A stretch of DNA of 64,000 nucleotides from Hahella ganghwensis DSM 17046 (GTDB lineage Bacteria > Pseudomonadota > Gammaproteobacteria > Pseudomonadales > Oleiphilaceae): NCBI RefSeq assembly GCF_000376785.1, contig NZ_AQXX01000117.1, positions 1 through 64,000 of the forward strand, given 5' to 3'. The notes beneath the pieces are model-generated. The model saw only the letters and a program-made list of their open reading frames with translations. It ran no database searches and was not told the origin of the DNA. A program made the position numbers and the translations under genes. Below, one piece after another: positions 27,140 to 34,382 of the stretch; within the stretch, counting starts at the first letter, position 1; each line of letters starts with the position of its first letter.

Positions 27140-30019
27140 TCAGGTTCTGGGTTTTGGCTGACTGACTTTATCGACCAACAGGCTGATGCCGTGATAGTGG
27201 ATACCGGAGTGGAGTGATAAGCCGATTTCACAGCTACGGCTGTTGGAAATGCCCGCTTCACATTGATTCTCCTGTATCTGGGTTTTTAACGGAGCGAGGG
27301 CAGAGGCATTCAGTTCTGGCTGGGTAAAGCCCTTATCACCAGCGAATCCGCAGCAGGTAATATCATCTGGTATTAACACGCTGGTGCAGCAGGTCCTGGC
27401 AATGGCTGTCAACTTGTCTGCAATTCCCATTCGGGTGGTGCTGCAGGTAATATGAAGGGCGGTCGGCATATTGGTCGGCGTGATTTCCAGCCTGGGCATT
27501 AGATGGTCATGGATGAAATCAACCGTATCCAGCAGTCGCAGGCCTGAAAACCCGGATAGAGACTTGATTTGATCCAGAAGCCTCATCGTGCAGGGGCTGG
27601 TGTCCGAAAACACAGGTAGTCTACCTTCTTCGCTGGCCTGCCACAGGGCGTTCAAAAGTTGTTCTGCTTTCTGGTTGGCCGTATCAAAGAATCCCTTGCT
27701 TTGAAAAGGCATGCCACAACAATGGCTGTCGATATTTTCTGGAAAAATCACCTGAAAACCGGCCTTGGCAAGCAGAGATAAGTTTGCCTGAGTCACTGAT
27801 TGTGACTCCGAGTCTCCTCTGGCTGGTCCCATGGTACGGGTGGCACAACTTGAAAAATAAACGACTTTGTCCGGTAACTGACCATGCAAGGGATCCGTTG
27901 AGCAGGGCGAATGGTCCTTAACCGGTGTTGATTCGGTCAGACGAGGTGCCACTTTGGGGAGATAAGGATGCCAGACAGGAACTTTGCCTTTGGTGACTTT
28001 GTTGATCGCTCGGGTGCTCCCTTCCAGAACACCTCTGCCCATCAGGCCATGAAGAATATCCGCGGTTCCCAGCATGGCTCTGGTGGCTCTTGTAATACCT
28101 CGAAAGTGATCCGCAGCCCACTGAGCTTTGTCGGTATGAATCTTGTTGTGCTGGTGGCGATGCATTCTGGTCAGATCTCCGGTGTTGATCCCTACAGGGC
28201 AACTGGTGGCACAAAGTCCACAGGCTGCGCAGGTGTCATCACCCTGATAGAGGTAATCCTGTTGCAGTGTTTTCAGCAGCGCCGGGTTTTCAGAAGAACT
28301 ATCCAGTCTTTCTATCTCTCTGGAGATGACAATACGTTGCCTGGGCGTCAGGCTGAGATTCCGTGAAGGGCAAACAGGTTCACAGAATCCGCACTCGATG
28401 CACTTGTCTACAAGTGGGTCCACTGGTGGCATCGGTTTCAGGTTTTTGAGGTGGATTTCCGGGTCGGCATTGAGGATGACTCCTGGATTCAGGAGATCAT
28501 CCGGGTCCAGGAGTGTTTTGATTTCCTGCATGATGCCATAAGCATTTTCGCCCCATTCAAGAGCGACAAAGGGCGCCATATTTCTGCCGGTGCCGTGTTC
28601 TGCCTTTAGTGATCCGCCATATTCCACAGCAACAAGTTGAGCAACGTCGTCCATCAGGCATCGGTATCTTTCGATGGCATCGGGATCATTCAAATCCTGT
28701 GCAAAAACGAAATGTAGATTGCCCTCCAGTGCGTGACCGAAGATTAGCGCATCGTGATAGTCGTACCGCTCAAATAATGCCTGGAGTTTCAGTACGCCAT
28801 CTGCCAGATCCGGTACCGGAAAGGCGACGTCTTCTATTACCACCGTTGTGCCGTTTTTTCTCAGCGCTCCCAGAGCTGGAAAAAGGCCTTTGCGTATATT
28901 CCAAAGTTGGGCAATTTGTTCCGGTATTTGAGTGAAGGGTAATTGATTGAGAATGTTATAGCCGGAAAGAACCTCGTTGATTGTGTCAATCTTTGTCTCC
29001 AGAGAAGACTGATTTTGAGCCCGGGTTTCAATAAGTAGCGCAGCGGCCCCGTCAGGCAGGTGCTTTACGAATTCCGGTACGCCGGTTTTATTTTCAATGG
29101 CGGACAGGCCTCGCCGATCAATCAACTCTACGGCGTCTACCGGTGACGATTTGAGTGCGGCAACTGCCTCACAAGTGGTTCTGACGTCAGCAAAGAATAC
29201 CAGGGTTGTGGATTTGGCCGGGTGGTCTTCAACGGTACGGTAGGTGATCGAGGATATAAAACCCAAAGTACCCTCTGAACCGATCATCAGATGAATGAGG
29301 ATATCAATAGGGTCCTCGAAGTCAATCAGAGCATTCAGGCCGTATCCGGTGGTGTTCTTTAACCGGTATTTATGCTGAATTTTCTCCTTCAGGGCGTTAT
29401 TGCTCAGAATTTTTTGTCGTAGGTTGGACAGCCCCTTCAGAGTATCCGAGTGGGTGTCCTGAAAGCGCTGGCGACTTTCCTGATCGGCGGTATTCAGTAT
29501 GGTTCCGTCCGCCAGGATAAGTCGCATATCTGCCAGCGTATGGTAACTATTATGCCGGGTGCCACAACACATTCCGCTGGCGTTGTTCGCTGCAATGCCA
29601 CCAATTTTAGCGGCGTTGATTGAAGCAGGGTCGGGTCCGATCTTGCGCGCGTAGGGTGCCAGATGGCGATTTGCATGAGCGCCAATAATGCCGGGTTGTA
29701 GCTTGATTCTCTGACCACCGTCCAATATTTCGTGTTGCTTCCAGCCCTGCAATTGAACCAGCACCGAATCTGTGACCGCCTGCCCGGAGAGGCTGGTGCC
29801 GGCCGCTCTGAACGTCAGTGGAATTCGGTAGTCCCCGGCGGCCTGCAGGAGTATGACGACTTCAGCCTCTGATTCTGCTCTTACAACCAGCTGTGGTATT
29901 AACCGGTAAAAGCTGGCATCCGTTCCATAAGCCAGTCGTCTCAAAGGGTCTTTGATCAGACGTTCCGGGGGAATCACAGTGCTAATTCTCTCAATAAAGG
30001 AAGTCAGATCAGAGTTCAT
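27140..30019 (-). CDS. dld: FAD-dependent D-lactate dehydrogenase, Dld-II type (FAD + Fe-S)
   Basis: Membrane-associated oxidation of D-lactate to pyruvate is the likely reaction. The 959-residue fusion starts with a GlcD-type FAD-binding domain (about 35-270, with TFRAAGTSLSGQA and GGIAANNASGMCCGTRHNS) and an FAD-oxidase C-terminal domain (about 270-520). Two 4Fe-4S motifs follow, CIECGFCEPVCPSR and CAACGLCATSCPVG, then CCG-type domains with SHCCGMPF and ITCCGFAGDKG. This layout is that of Shewanella Dld-II, which also sits with lldEFG. It is the last gene of the operon, 103 bases after lldG. A 2-hydroxyglutarate or glycolate substrate is less likely given the neighbours. Confidence 0.9.
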   Translation of the reverse strand: MNSDLTSFIERISTVIPPERLIKDPLRRLAYGTDASFYRLIPQLVVRAESEAEVVILLQAAGDYRIPLTFRAAGTSLSGQAVTDSVLVQLQGWKQHEILDGGQRIKLQPGIIGAHANRHLAPYARKIGPDPASINAAKIGGIAANNASGMCCGTRHNSYHTLADMRLILADGTILNTADQESRQRFQDTHSDTLKGLSNLRQKILSNNALKEKIQHKYRLKNTTGYGLNALIDFEDPIDILIHLMIGSEGTLGFISSITYRTVEDHPAKSTTLVFFADVRTTCEAVAALKSSPVDAVELIDRRGLSAIENKTGVPEFVKHLPDGAAALLIETRAQNQSSLETKIDTINEVLSGYNILNQLPFTQIPEQIAQLWNIRKGLFPALGALRKNGTTVVIEDVAFPVPDLADGVLKLQALFERYDYHDALIFGHALEGNLHFVFAQDLNDPDAIERYRCLMDDVAQLVAVEYGGSLKAEHGTGRNMAPFVALEWGENAYGIMQEIKTLLDPDDLLNPGVILNADPEIHLKNLKPMPPVDPLVDKCIECGFCEPVCPSRNLSLTPRQRIVISREIERLDSSSENPALLKTLQQDYLYQGDDTCAACGLCATSCPVGINTGDLTRMHRHQHNKIHTDKAQWAADHFRGITRATRAMLGTADILHGLMGRGVLEGSTRAINKVTKGKVPVWHPYLPKVAPRLTESTPVKDHSPCSTDPLHGQLPDKVVYFSSCATRTMGPARGDSESQSVTQANLSLLAKAGFQVIFPENIDSHCCGMPFQSKGFFDTANQKAEQLLNALWQASEEGRLPVFSDTSPCTMRLLDQIKSLSGFSGLRLLDTVDFIHDHLMPRLEITPTNMPTALHITCSTTRMGIADKLTAIARTCCTSVLIPDDITCCGFAGDKGFTQPELNASALAPLKTQIQENQCEAGISNSRSCEIGLSLHSGIHYHGISLLVDKVSQPKPRT

Positions 30020-30122
30020 CGTTGCTCTCTATTATCCAATTATCCAGCTATTCACATTTAGCTAGTTGTTCTCATGTGCCAATATGAGGTGGCATATGGG
30101 TTAACCTCGGGAGGACCGGTGG

Positions 30123-30776
30123 TCAGTCTTCAACTAAGAGAATGATCAGTCGTTTTGGCCCATGTGCCCCGTAAGCCAGGGTTTGTTGGATATCAGCGGT
30201 TTTTGACGGACCCGATATCAACAACAGGTTGGTCGGTAGGGGGAGCATCTTATCTTTGTCTGCAAAGGCCTCCGTCTGGTTCTGGTAAAGAGTGTCGACG
30301 TTCAGCCAGACATAGCTGACGGGAGGGACCAGCGAGAGTGTTCGTGGTTCTGTCGGTCCTGTTTTCAGTATGAGTGTTCCGGTTTCCGCGATACCAGCTG
30401 CCGCAATGGAAAAGCCAGCTTCTACCCGGTGAAAAAGTTGTTCTTTTATCCCTTCGATTTCCTGGTCGTAAGTGATGACTTCGATAGCTGAATGATTAGC
30501 CTCGTTCGATAACAGAGCTTCGGTGAAACGACCTTTTCCGGCGACCATCAAATTGTTGATCGATTGTGATTGCAGGTGTTTAAAAAGATCTTGCTGCCAG
30601 CGGCTAATGCTTGTTCTGATGATTTCACCATGAGCTGCTTCCATTGCAGTAATAAAGGCCTCTGGTTTATTGGCGACCTGAACCACTCCGACAGAGCCGC
30701 TTTCCGATGTTGCCGTAACAGGATTGGAAGAGCGGTATTGGCGCAGGCGTTGCAGAATATTTTGTCGGCTGTTCAT
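30123..30776 (-). CDS. lldG: L-lactate dehydrogenase complex protein LldG (LutC)
   Basis: LUD-domain subunit of the three-protein L-lactate oxidase LldEFG/LutABC. From the ATG at 30776 the protein has 217 residues: a helical start MNSRQNILQRLRQYRSSN, then the LUD domain with AAAGIAETGTLIL and RTLSLVPPVSYVWL, the segment shared with LldF, and GAHGPKRLIILLVED at the end. A longer start at 30815 would overlap lldF by 35 bases with an Arg/Asn-rich run; the shorter start leaves a 4-base gap. Confidence 0.92.
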   Translation of the reverse strand: MNSRQNILQRLRQYRSSNPVTATSESGSVGVVQVANKPEAFITAMEAAHGEIIRTSISRWQQDLFKHLQSQSINNLMVAGKGRFTEALLSNEANHSAIEVITYDQEIEGIKEQLFHRVEAGFSIAAAGIAETGTLILKTGPTEPRTLSLVPPVSYVWLNVDTLYQNQTEAFADKDKMLPLPTNLLLISGPSKTADIQQTLAYGAHGPKRLIILLVED

Positions 30777-30780
30777 GCGA

Positions 30781-32253
30781 TTACTTCGTCTCCTGTTTTG
30801 TCGGTTTGATGACATGACTGGGAGATTGAGATTGGTGTGCCTTTACCAGCTCATGCAAGGACTTTTCGGCAGGCCGGGGGGCGCTTCTATAGCGAGTCCA
30901 GGGACCGATACTGGAAGGCATCAAGTTACGAAACCGGGTGGCTCCCCAAAGTGTCAATCGGTACCACAGTGGGGAGCTGTTCAGATATGTCCAGAACTTC
31001 CAGATCAGGGACTCAACCGGTTTTCTCAGGCTGCCTCTACCAAGAGTTTGTGAGTCTGCACTATCGATATTTCCCTCGTGCCGTAAACGTCGGATCAGAT
31101 TGGGTAATGGGATGTTGACAGGGCAGGCATCCCGGCAGGCGCCGTTTAATGAGCAGGCTTGAGTAATGCTGCCGGCCTTGTCCAATCCCCAGATTTGTGG
31201 TGAAACCACTTGGCCGATTGGACCGGGGTATGTGGAACCGTAGGCGTGGCCGCCGATTTTTGTATACACCGGGCAGTGATTCATACAGGCACCGCAACGG
31301 ATGCAACGTAACGTCTGTTGCAGTTGTTTGTCGGCATACATGCGCGACCGGCCGTTATCCAGTAGAACCAGGTGGACTTCTTTCGGGCCGTCCAGTTCGT
31401 CCGGTTTGCGTGGTCCGCTGATCATATTGAAGTAGGTGGTGATCGCCTGCCCGGTGGCTGAGCGAGTGAGGAGTCGGTACAACGGTGGTACATCTGTCAG
31501 GGACTCAACCACTTTTTCAATACCGCAAAGCGCAATGTGAACAGGAGGCACCGTGGTGCTCATGCGTCCGTTGCCCTCGTTTTCCACCAGACAAAGAGTT
31601 CCGGTTTCAGCGATAGCGAAATTAACGCCCGACAGTCCGACATCTGCCTCAAAAAACTTTTGTCGCAGAACTTTCCGGCCAGTACCAATCAGTTGATCCA
31701 CATCTTCGGTGTAATCAATCCCTGGTATTTTCTCGTGAAACAGACGGGCAATCTGCTGTTTATTTTTGTGAATGGCGGGCATGATGATGTGCGAGGGAGT
31801 TGAGTGATCCAGTTGGACAATGTATTCCCCCATGTCACTTTCCAGTGCTTCTATGTCATGATCAGCCAGAAAGTGGTTCAGGCCAATCTCTTCCGACGCC
31901 ATGGATTTGCCCTTGATCATTCGGGTGGCCTGGTGGTCCTTCATGATACCGAGAATAATGTTGTTGGCCTGCTCAGCCGTTTCAGCCCAGTGCACTCTGA
32001 TACCGTTATTGACGCATTGGCTCTCCAGTTTTTCGAGCAATTCAGGCAATTGTTGTAAGCATCGGTTTCGGATTTGCTCACCTCGATGACGAAGCGCTTC
32101 CAGGTCTTCCGGATCTGGGAACATCGCGGCTCTTTTCTGCATGAGAAAATCCATCGCACCGCGAAAGTTGTTTCGTAATTCCTGGTCCTCCAGAGCTTCA
32201 ATCACACGGCTTTTGAAGTTTCGATTAATATGGCTTGCGTCCGGAGCTGTCAT
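30781..32253 (-). CDS. lldF: L-lactate dehydrogenase complex protein LldF (LutB)
   Basis: Fe-S subunit of the L-lactate oxidation complex. The LUD domain (about 60-300) has FAIAETGTLCLVENEGNGR and VPPVHIALCGIEKVV. Two cluster motifs follow: CIRCGACMNHCPVY and CSLNGACRDACPVN. The C-terminal DUF3390-like tail contains WKFWTYLNSSP. The ATG at 32253 overlaps the lldE stop in an ATGA arrangement, giving 490 residues; an ATG 15 bases earlier is possible. Middle gene of lldE-lldF-lldG-dld. Confidence 0.95.
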   Translation of the reverse strand: MTAPDASHINRNFKSRVIEALEDQELRNNFRGAMDFLMQKRAAMFPDPEDLEALRHRGEQIRNRCLQQLPELLEKLESQCVNNGIRVHWAETAEQANNIILGIMKDHQATRMIKGKSMASEEIGLNHFLADHDIEALESDMGEYIVQLDHSTPSHIIMPAIHKNKQQIARLFHEKIPGIDYTEDVDQLIGTGRKVLRQKFFEADVGLSGVNFAIAETGTLCLVENEGNGRMSTTVPPVHIALCGIEKVVESLTDVPPLYRLLTRSATGQAITTYFNMISGPRKPDELDGPKEVHLVLLDNGRSRMYADKQLQQTLRCIRCGACMNHCPVYTKIGGHAYGSTYPGPIGQVVSPQIWGLDKAGSITQACSLNGACRDACPVNIPLPNLIRRLRHEGNIDSADSQTLGRGSLRKPVESLIWKFWTYLNSSPLWYRLTLWGATRFRNLMPSSIGPWTRYRSAPRPAEKSLHELVKAHQSQSPSHVIKPTKQETK

Positions 32254-33011
32254 TGAGTGCGCTCCCATATGAATGAAGCGATATGCTGGCCTTTGAGTGG
32301 ATCTTTCCTCTTTTCCAGAGCGCCTGTGATATTCATCATGCAGCCACAGTCTCCTGTTACTAGCTGGTCAGCTCCTGTCGCCACGAGGTTGTCACATTTG
32401 TCCTGCACCATGGCGTTGGAAATTTCAGGGGCCTTAACGGAAAAGGTTCCTCCAAATCCACAGCATTCATAAGCGCGTTCCTGCTGAACGATAGCGACAT
32501 TATCCAACTGGTTCAGTAGTTTCTGGGTCTGACCGGAGATGCGCAGATGGCGCTGTGCGCTGCAGGAGTGATGCACCACTACTTTGGCAGGGGCTCCCAT
32601 ATCTTTGAGCTCAATCCGGCATACTTCAACGAGGAACTCTGTCAGTTCGTAGGTCCGATGAGCCAGATCCCGGGCGAGTTTCTCCTGTTCGGTTCCGGCA
32701 AACAGGGAGGGATAGTGCTCTCGAATCATGCTTGCACAGGAAGCAGAGGGGACTACTACAGGTATCTCTTCCGGGAAACAGGCGATCTGGGCTGCTGCGA
32801 CGGATCTGGCCTCGTCGTCGTAACCAGAATTATAAGCGGGCTGGCCGCAACAGGATTGCTCTGGCGGGTAGCTGACCTTGATGCCTTCCCGTTCCAATAA
32901 CTGGATTCCGTGCAGACCGGCTTCAGGGTAAAACAGGTCGATCAGGCAAGTGCCGAAGAAGTAAACGTGCCCGGGTTTTTCCGGATAGAGTCTGCTCATA
33001 AAAGGTGCCAT
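32250..33011 (-). CDS. lldE: L-lactate dehydrogenase complex protein LldE (LutA)
   Basis: Subunit with two CCG (heterodisulfide-reductase-like) domains. YFFGTCLIDLFYPEAG and SCCGQPAYNSGY form the first, VVHHSCSAQRHLR and ECCGFGGTFSVKAPEIS the second, which together bind a cluster or handle electrons. It has 253 residues from the ATG at 33011; Met5 is an alternative start. It is the first gene of the operon. Upstream lie a good promoter and a perfect PdhR-type operator. Confidence 0.94.
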   Translation of the reverse strand: MAPFMSRLYPEKPGHVYFFGTCLIDLFYPEAGLHGIQLLEREGIKVSYPPEQSCCGQPAYNSGYDDEARSVAAAQIACFPEEIPVVVPSASCASMIREHYPSLFAGTEQEKLARDLAHRTYELTEFLVEVCRIELKDMGAPAKVVVHHSCSAQRHLRISGQTQKLLNQLDNVAIVQQERAYECCGFGGTFSVKAPEISNAMVQDKCDNLVATGADQLVTGDCGCMMNITGALEKRKDPLKGQHIASFIWERTQ

Positions 33012-33083
33012 GTGTATACAGTCATTATTGGCGGTCCCCTGTGGGTGAAGGAGACGTGATATTTAAACAATTGTTTGAGTAAT

Positions 33084-33098
33084 ATTGGTAATACCAAT
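33084..33098. promoter_or_regulatory. Perfect PdhR-type operator at the lldE promoter
   Basis: ATTGGTAATACCAAT is an exact palindrome of the form ATTGGT-NNN-ACCAAT, the E. coli PdhR consensus as I know it. It lies about 12 to 27 bases downstream of the predicted lldE start of transcription, where a bound repressor would block transcription. pdhR is the adjacent divergent gene. The related LldR recognises a similar sequence, but no lldR is seen here. Confidence 0.8.
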
Positions 33099-33116
33099 TT
33101 ACCAAATGCTTTTGAT

Positions 33117-33145
33117 AAATTATGCTGCCTGTACAGGAGAGTCAA
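33117..33145 (-). promoter_or_regulatory. Predicted sigma-70 promoter of the lldEFG-dld operon
   Basis: On the minus strand TTGACT (33145-33140) and TAATTT (33122-33117) are spaced by 17 bases. Transcription would begin near 33110, about 100 bases before lldE. Confidence 0.6.
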
Positions 33146-33248
33146 TAGTATGGGCGTATATTCTGGTTAATTTGTGCTCAATTTAGACTTTGGTCTAAGC
33201 TCTGATGCGTATATTGAGGAGATATGTTAGTCTCCCGCCCGCTCGGAT

Positions 33249-33276
33249 TGGTCATACCACTTGAGTGGTCATACCA
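33249..33276. promoter_or_regulatory. Twin PdhR-type operators in the pdhR promoter
   Basis: TGGTCATACCA occurs twice (33249-33259 and 33266-33276), 17 bases apart; each copy has the TGGT-NNN-ACCA core of the PdhR site. The second copy lies between the predicted -35 and -10 boxes of pdhR, the first just upstream of the -35, so repressor binding should shut the promoter. This supports autoregulation of pdhR. Confidence 0.72.
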
Positions 33277-33288
33277 TTCCGATATCAT
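33261..33288 (+). promoter_or_regulatory. Predicted pdhR promoter
   Basis: TTGAGT (33261-33266) and TATCAT (33283-33288) are 16 bases apart. Transcription would begin near 33295, giving a short leader to the pdhR ATG at 33323. Confidence 0.5.
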
Positions 33289-33322
33289 GCTAAGCTTAGT
33301 TGCAGGAGATGACGTCAACGCC

Positions 33323-34087
33323 ATGGCCCAGGTAAAGCCTTTGAAACAGCCAAAACTGGCGGATGTCATTCTGGATAGTCTGGAACAGATGATTCTGGAA
33401 GGTAGTTTGAAGCCCGGTCAGCGGCTTCCTCCCGAGCGGGCTCTGGCGGTCCAGTTTGAAGTGTCACGTCCCTCAGTCAGGGAAGCCATTCAGAAACTGG
33501 AGGCCAAAGGGCTGGTGGTACGTCGCCAGGGGGGCGGCAATTATGTCTCCCAGGATCTGGGAAGCAGCTATACTGAACCATTGTTTGCGCTGATCAGCCA
33601 ACATCCTGAAGCTCAATACGATTTGCTGGAATTCCGGCATGCTCTAGAAGGCGTTGCCGCATACTATGCTGCAATTCGCGGAACAGAGGCAGATCGAAAA
33701 ATTATTGAAAAACGCTATCAGGACTGGCTGCACTATCACGATGTCAAAGACTCCGAGCATGAAGCAAGAGCTGATGCGGAGTTTCATTTGTCGATAGCCG
33801 AGGCGGCACACAATGTGGTGCTGCTTCATACTATGCGCGCATTGTTTACGCTGCTAAAACAGAATATTGTGAGCAACCTGCATTACCTTTACGAGGAAGA
33901 GGTCATGCGGACGAGAATAAAAGAACAGCACACGCGTCTCAAGAACGCGGTGCTGGCAAGAGACCCGCAGGAGTCCAGGTCGGCAGCCCACGACCATCTT
34001 GCATACGTAGAAGAAATACTATTAGAAAAAAGCCGGGCTGAGTCCAGAAATATGAGGTCTCTGAGGCGACTTCAGAATCTGGATTAG
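33323..34087 (+). CDS. pdhR: Pyruvate dehydrogenase complex repressor PdhR
   Basis: GntR/FadR-family regulator that, in E. coli, represses pdhR-aceEF-lpd and other respiratory genes until pyruvate binds. From the ATG at 33323 it has 254 residues, the E. coli length. The winged helix has GQRLPPERALAVQFEVSRPS and VREAIQKLEAKGLVVRRQGG; the FCD ligand domain has QYDLLEFRHALEGVAAYYAA, IAEAAHNVVLLH and HDHLAYVEEILLEKSRAES, all very close to E. coli PdhR as I recall it. The frame is open to 33224, but that stretch contains the operators and promoter. It lies between lldEFG and aceEF, so I choose PdhR over LldR. Confidence 0.94.
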   Translation: MAQVKPLKQPKLADVILDSLEQMILEGSLKPGQRLPPERALAVQFEVSRPSVREAIQKLEAKGLVVRRQGGGNYVSQDLGSSYTEPLFALISQHPEAQYDLLEFRHALEGVAAYYAAIRGTEADRKIIEKRYQDWLHYHDVKDSEHEARADAEFHLSIAEAAHNVVLLHTMRALFTLLKQNIVSNLHYLYEEEVMRTRIKEQHTRLKNAVLARDPQESRSAAHDHLAYVEEILLEKSRAESRNMRSLRRLQNLD

Positions 34088-34382
34088 AAAGCTGTCGGGG
34101 GCGCCTAATCGGTGCCACTCAGTCGGGGGCATCCAGTCAGGATCACTCTGGCAGACTTTAATTCCGGCAACCGAGTCTGCATAAAGACAGACCGGTAGAA
34201 CAAATTGCTGCAGGGTGTATCAATTACCGTCATGGCAATGTCTGTGCACGGTCACTTTTTCAAGGAGTTGGTCTGCAACTCCGCTGGGGACTCCGGAAAG
34301 GTTTTCGGTTGGCGAGCACTCACGAGGGGCTCGTTCGCCTGTAACACAATTACAAACTCTAGCTCTAAAAGGAGTAACCTCT
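34088..34382 (+). promoter_or_regulatory. Long leader between pdhR and aceE
   Basis: A 295-base gap without a credible gene. It holds a perfect hairpin, GGAGTTG/CAACTCC (34264-34282, loop GTCTG), and GTCGGGGGC occurs twice, near the start of the gap. No TGGT-NNN-ACCA site was found here. It could hold a separate aceE promoter or leader control, as the distance is large for a simple operon joint. Confidence 0.45.

Noticed and set aside
33224-33322. Longer pdhR start at 33224
   Set aside because: The extension contains the predicted promoter and both operators; the ATG at 33323 gives the exact length and opening of E. coli PdhR.
34215-34382. Longer aceE start at 34215
   Set aside because: The extra 56 residues are unrelated to E1; a strong AAGGAG precedes the ATG at 34383.
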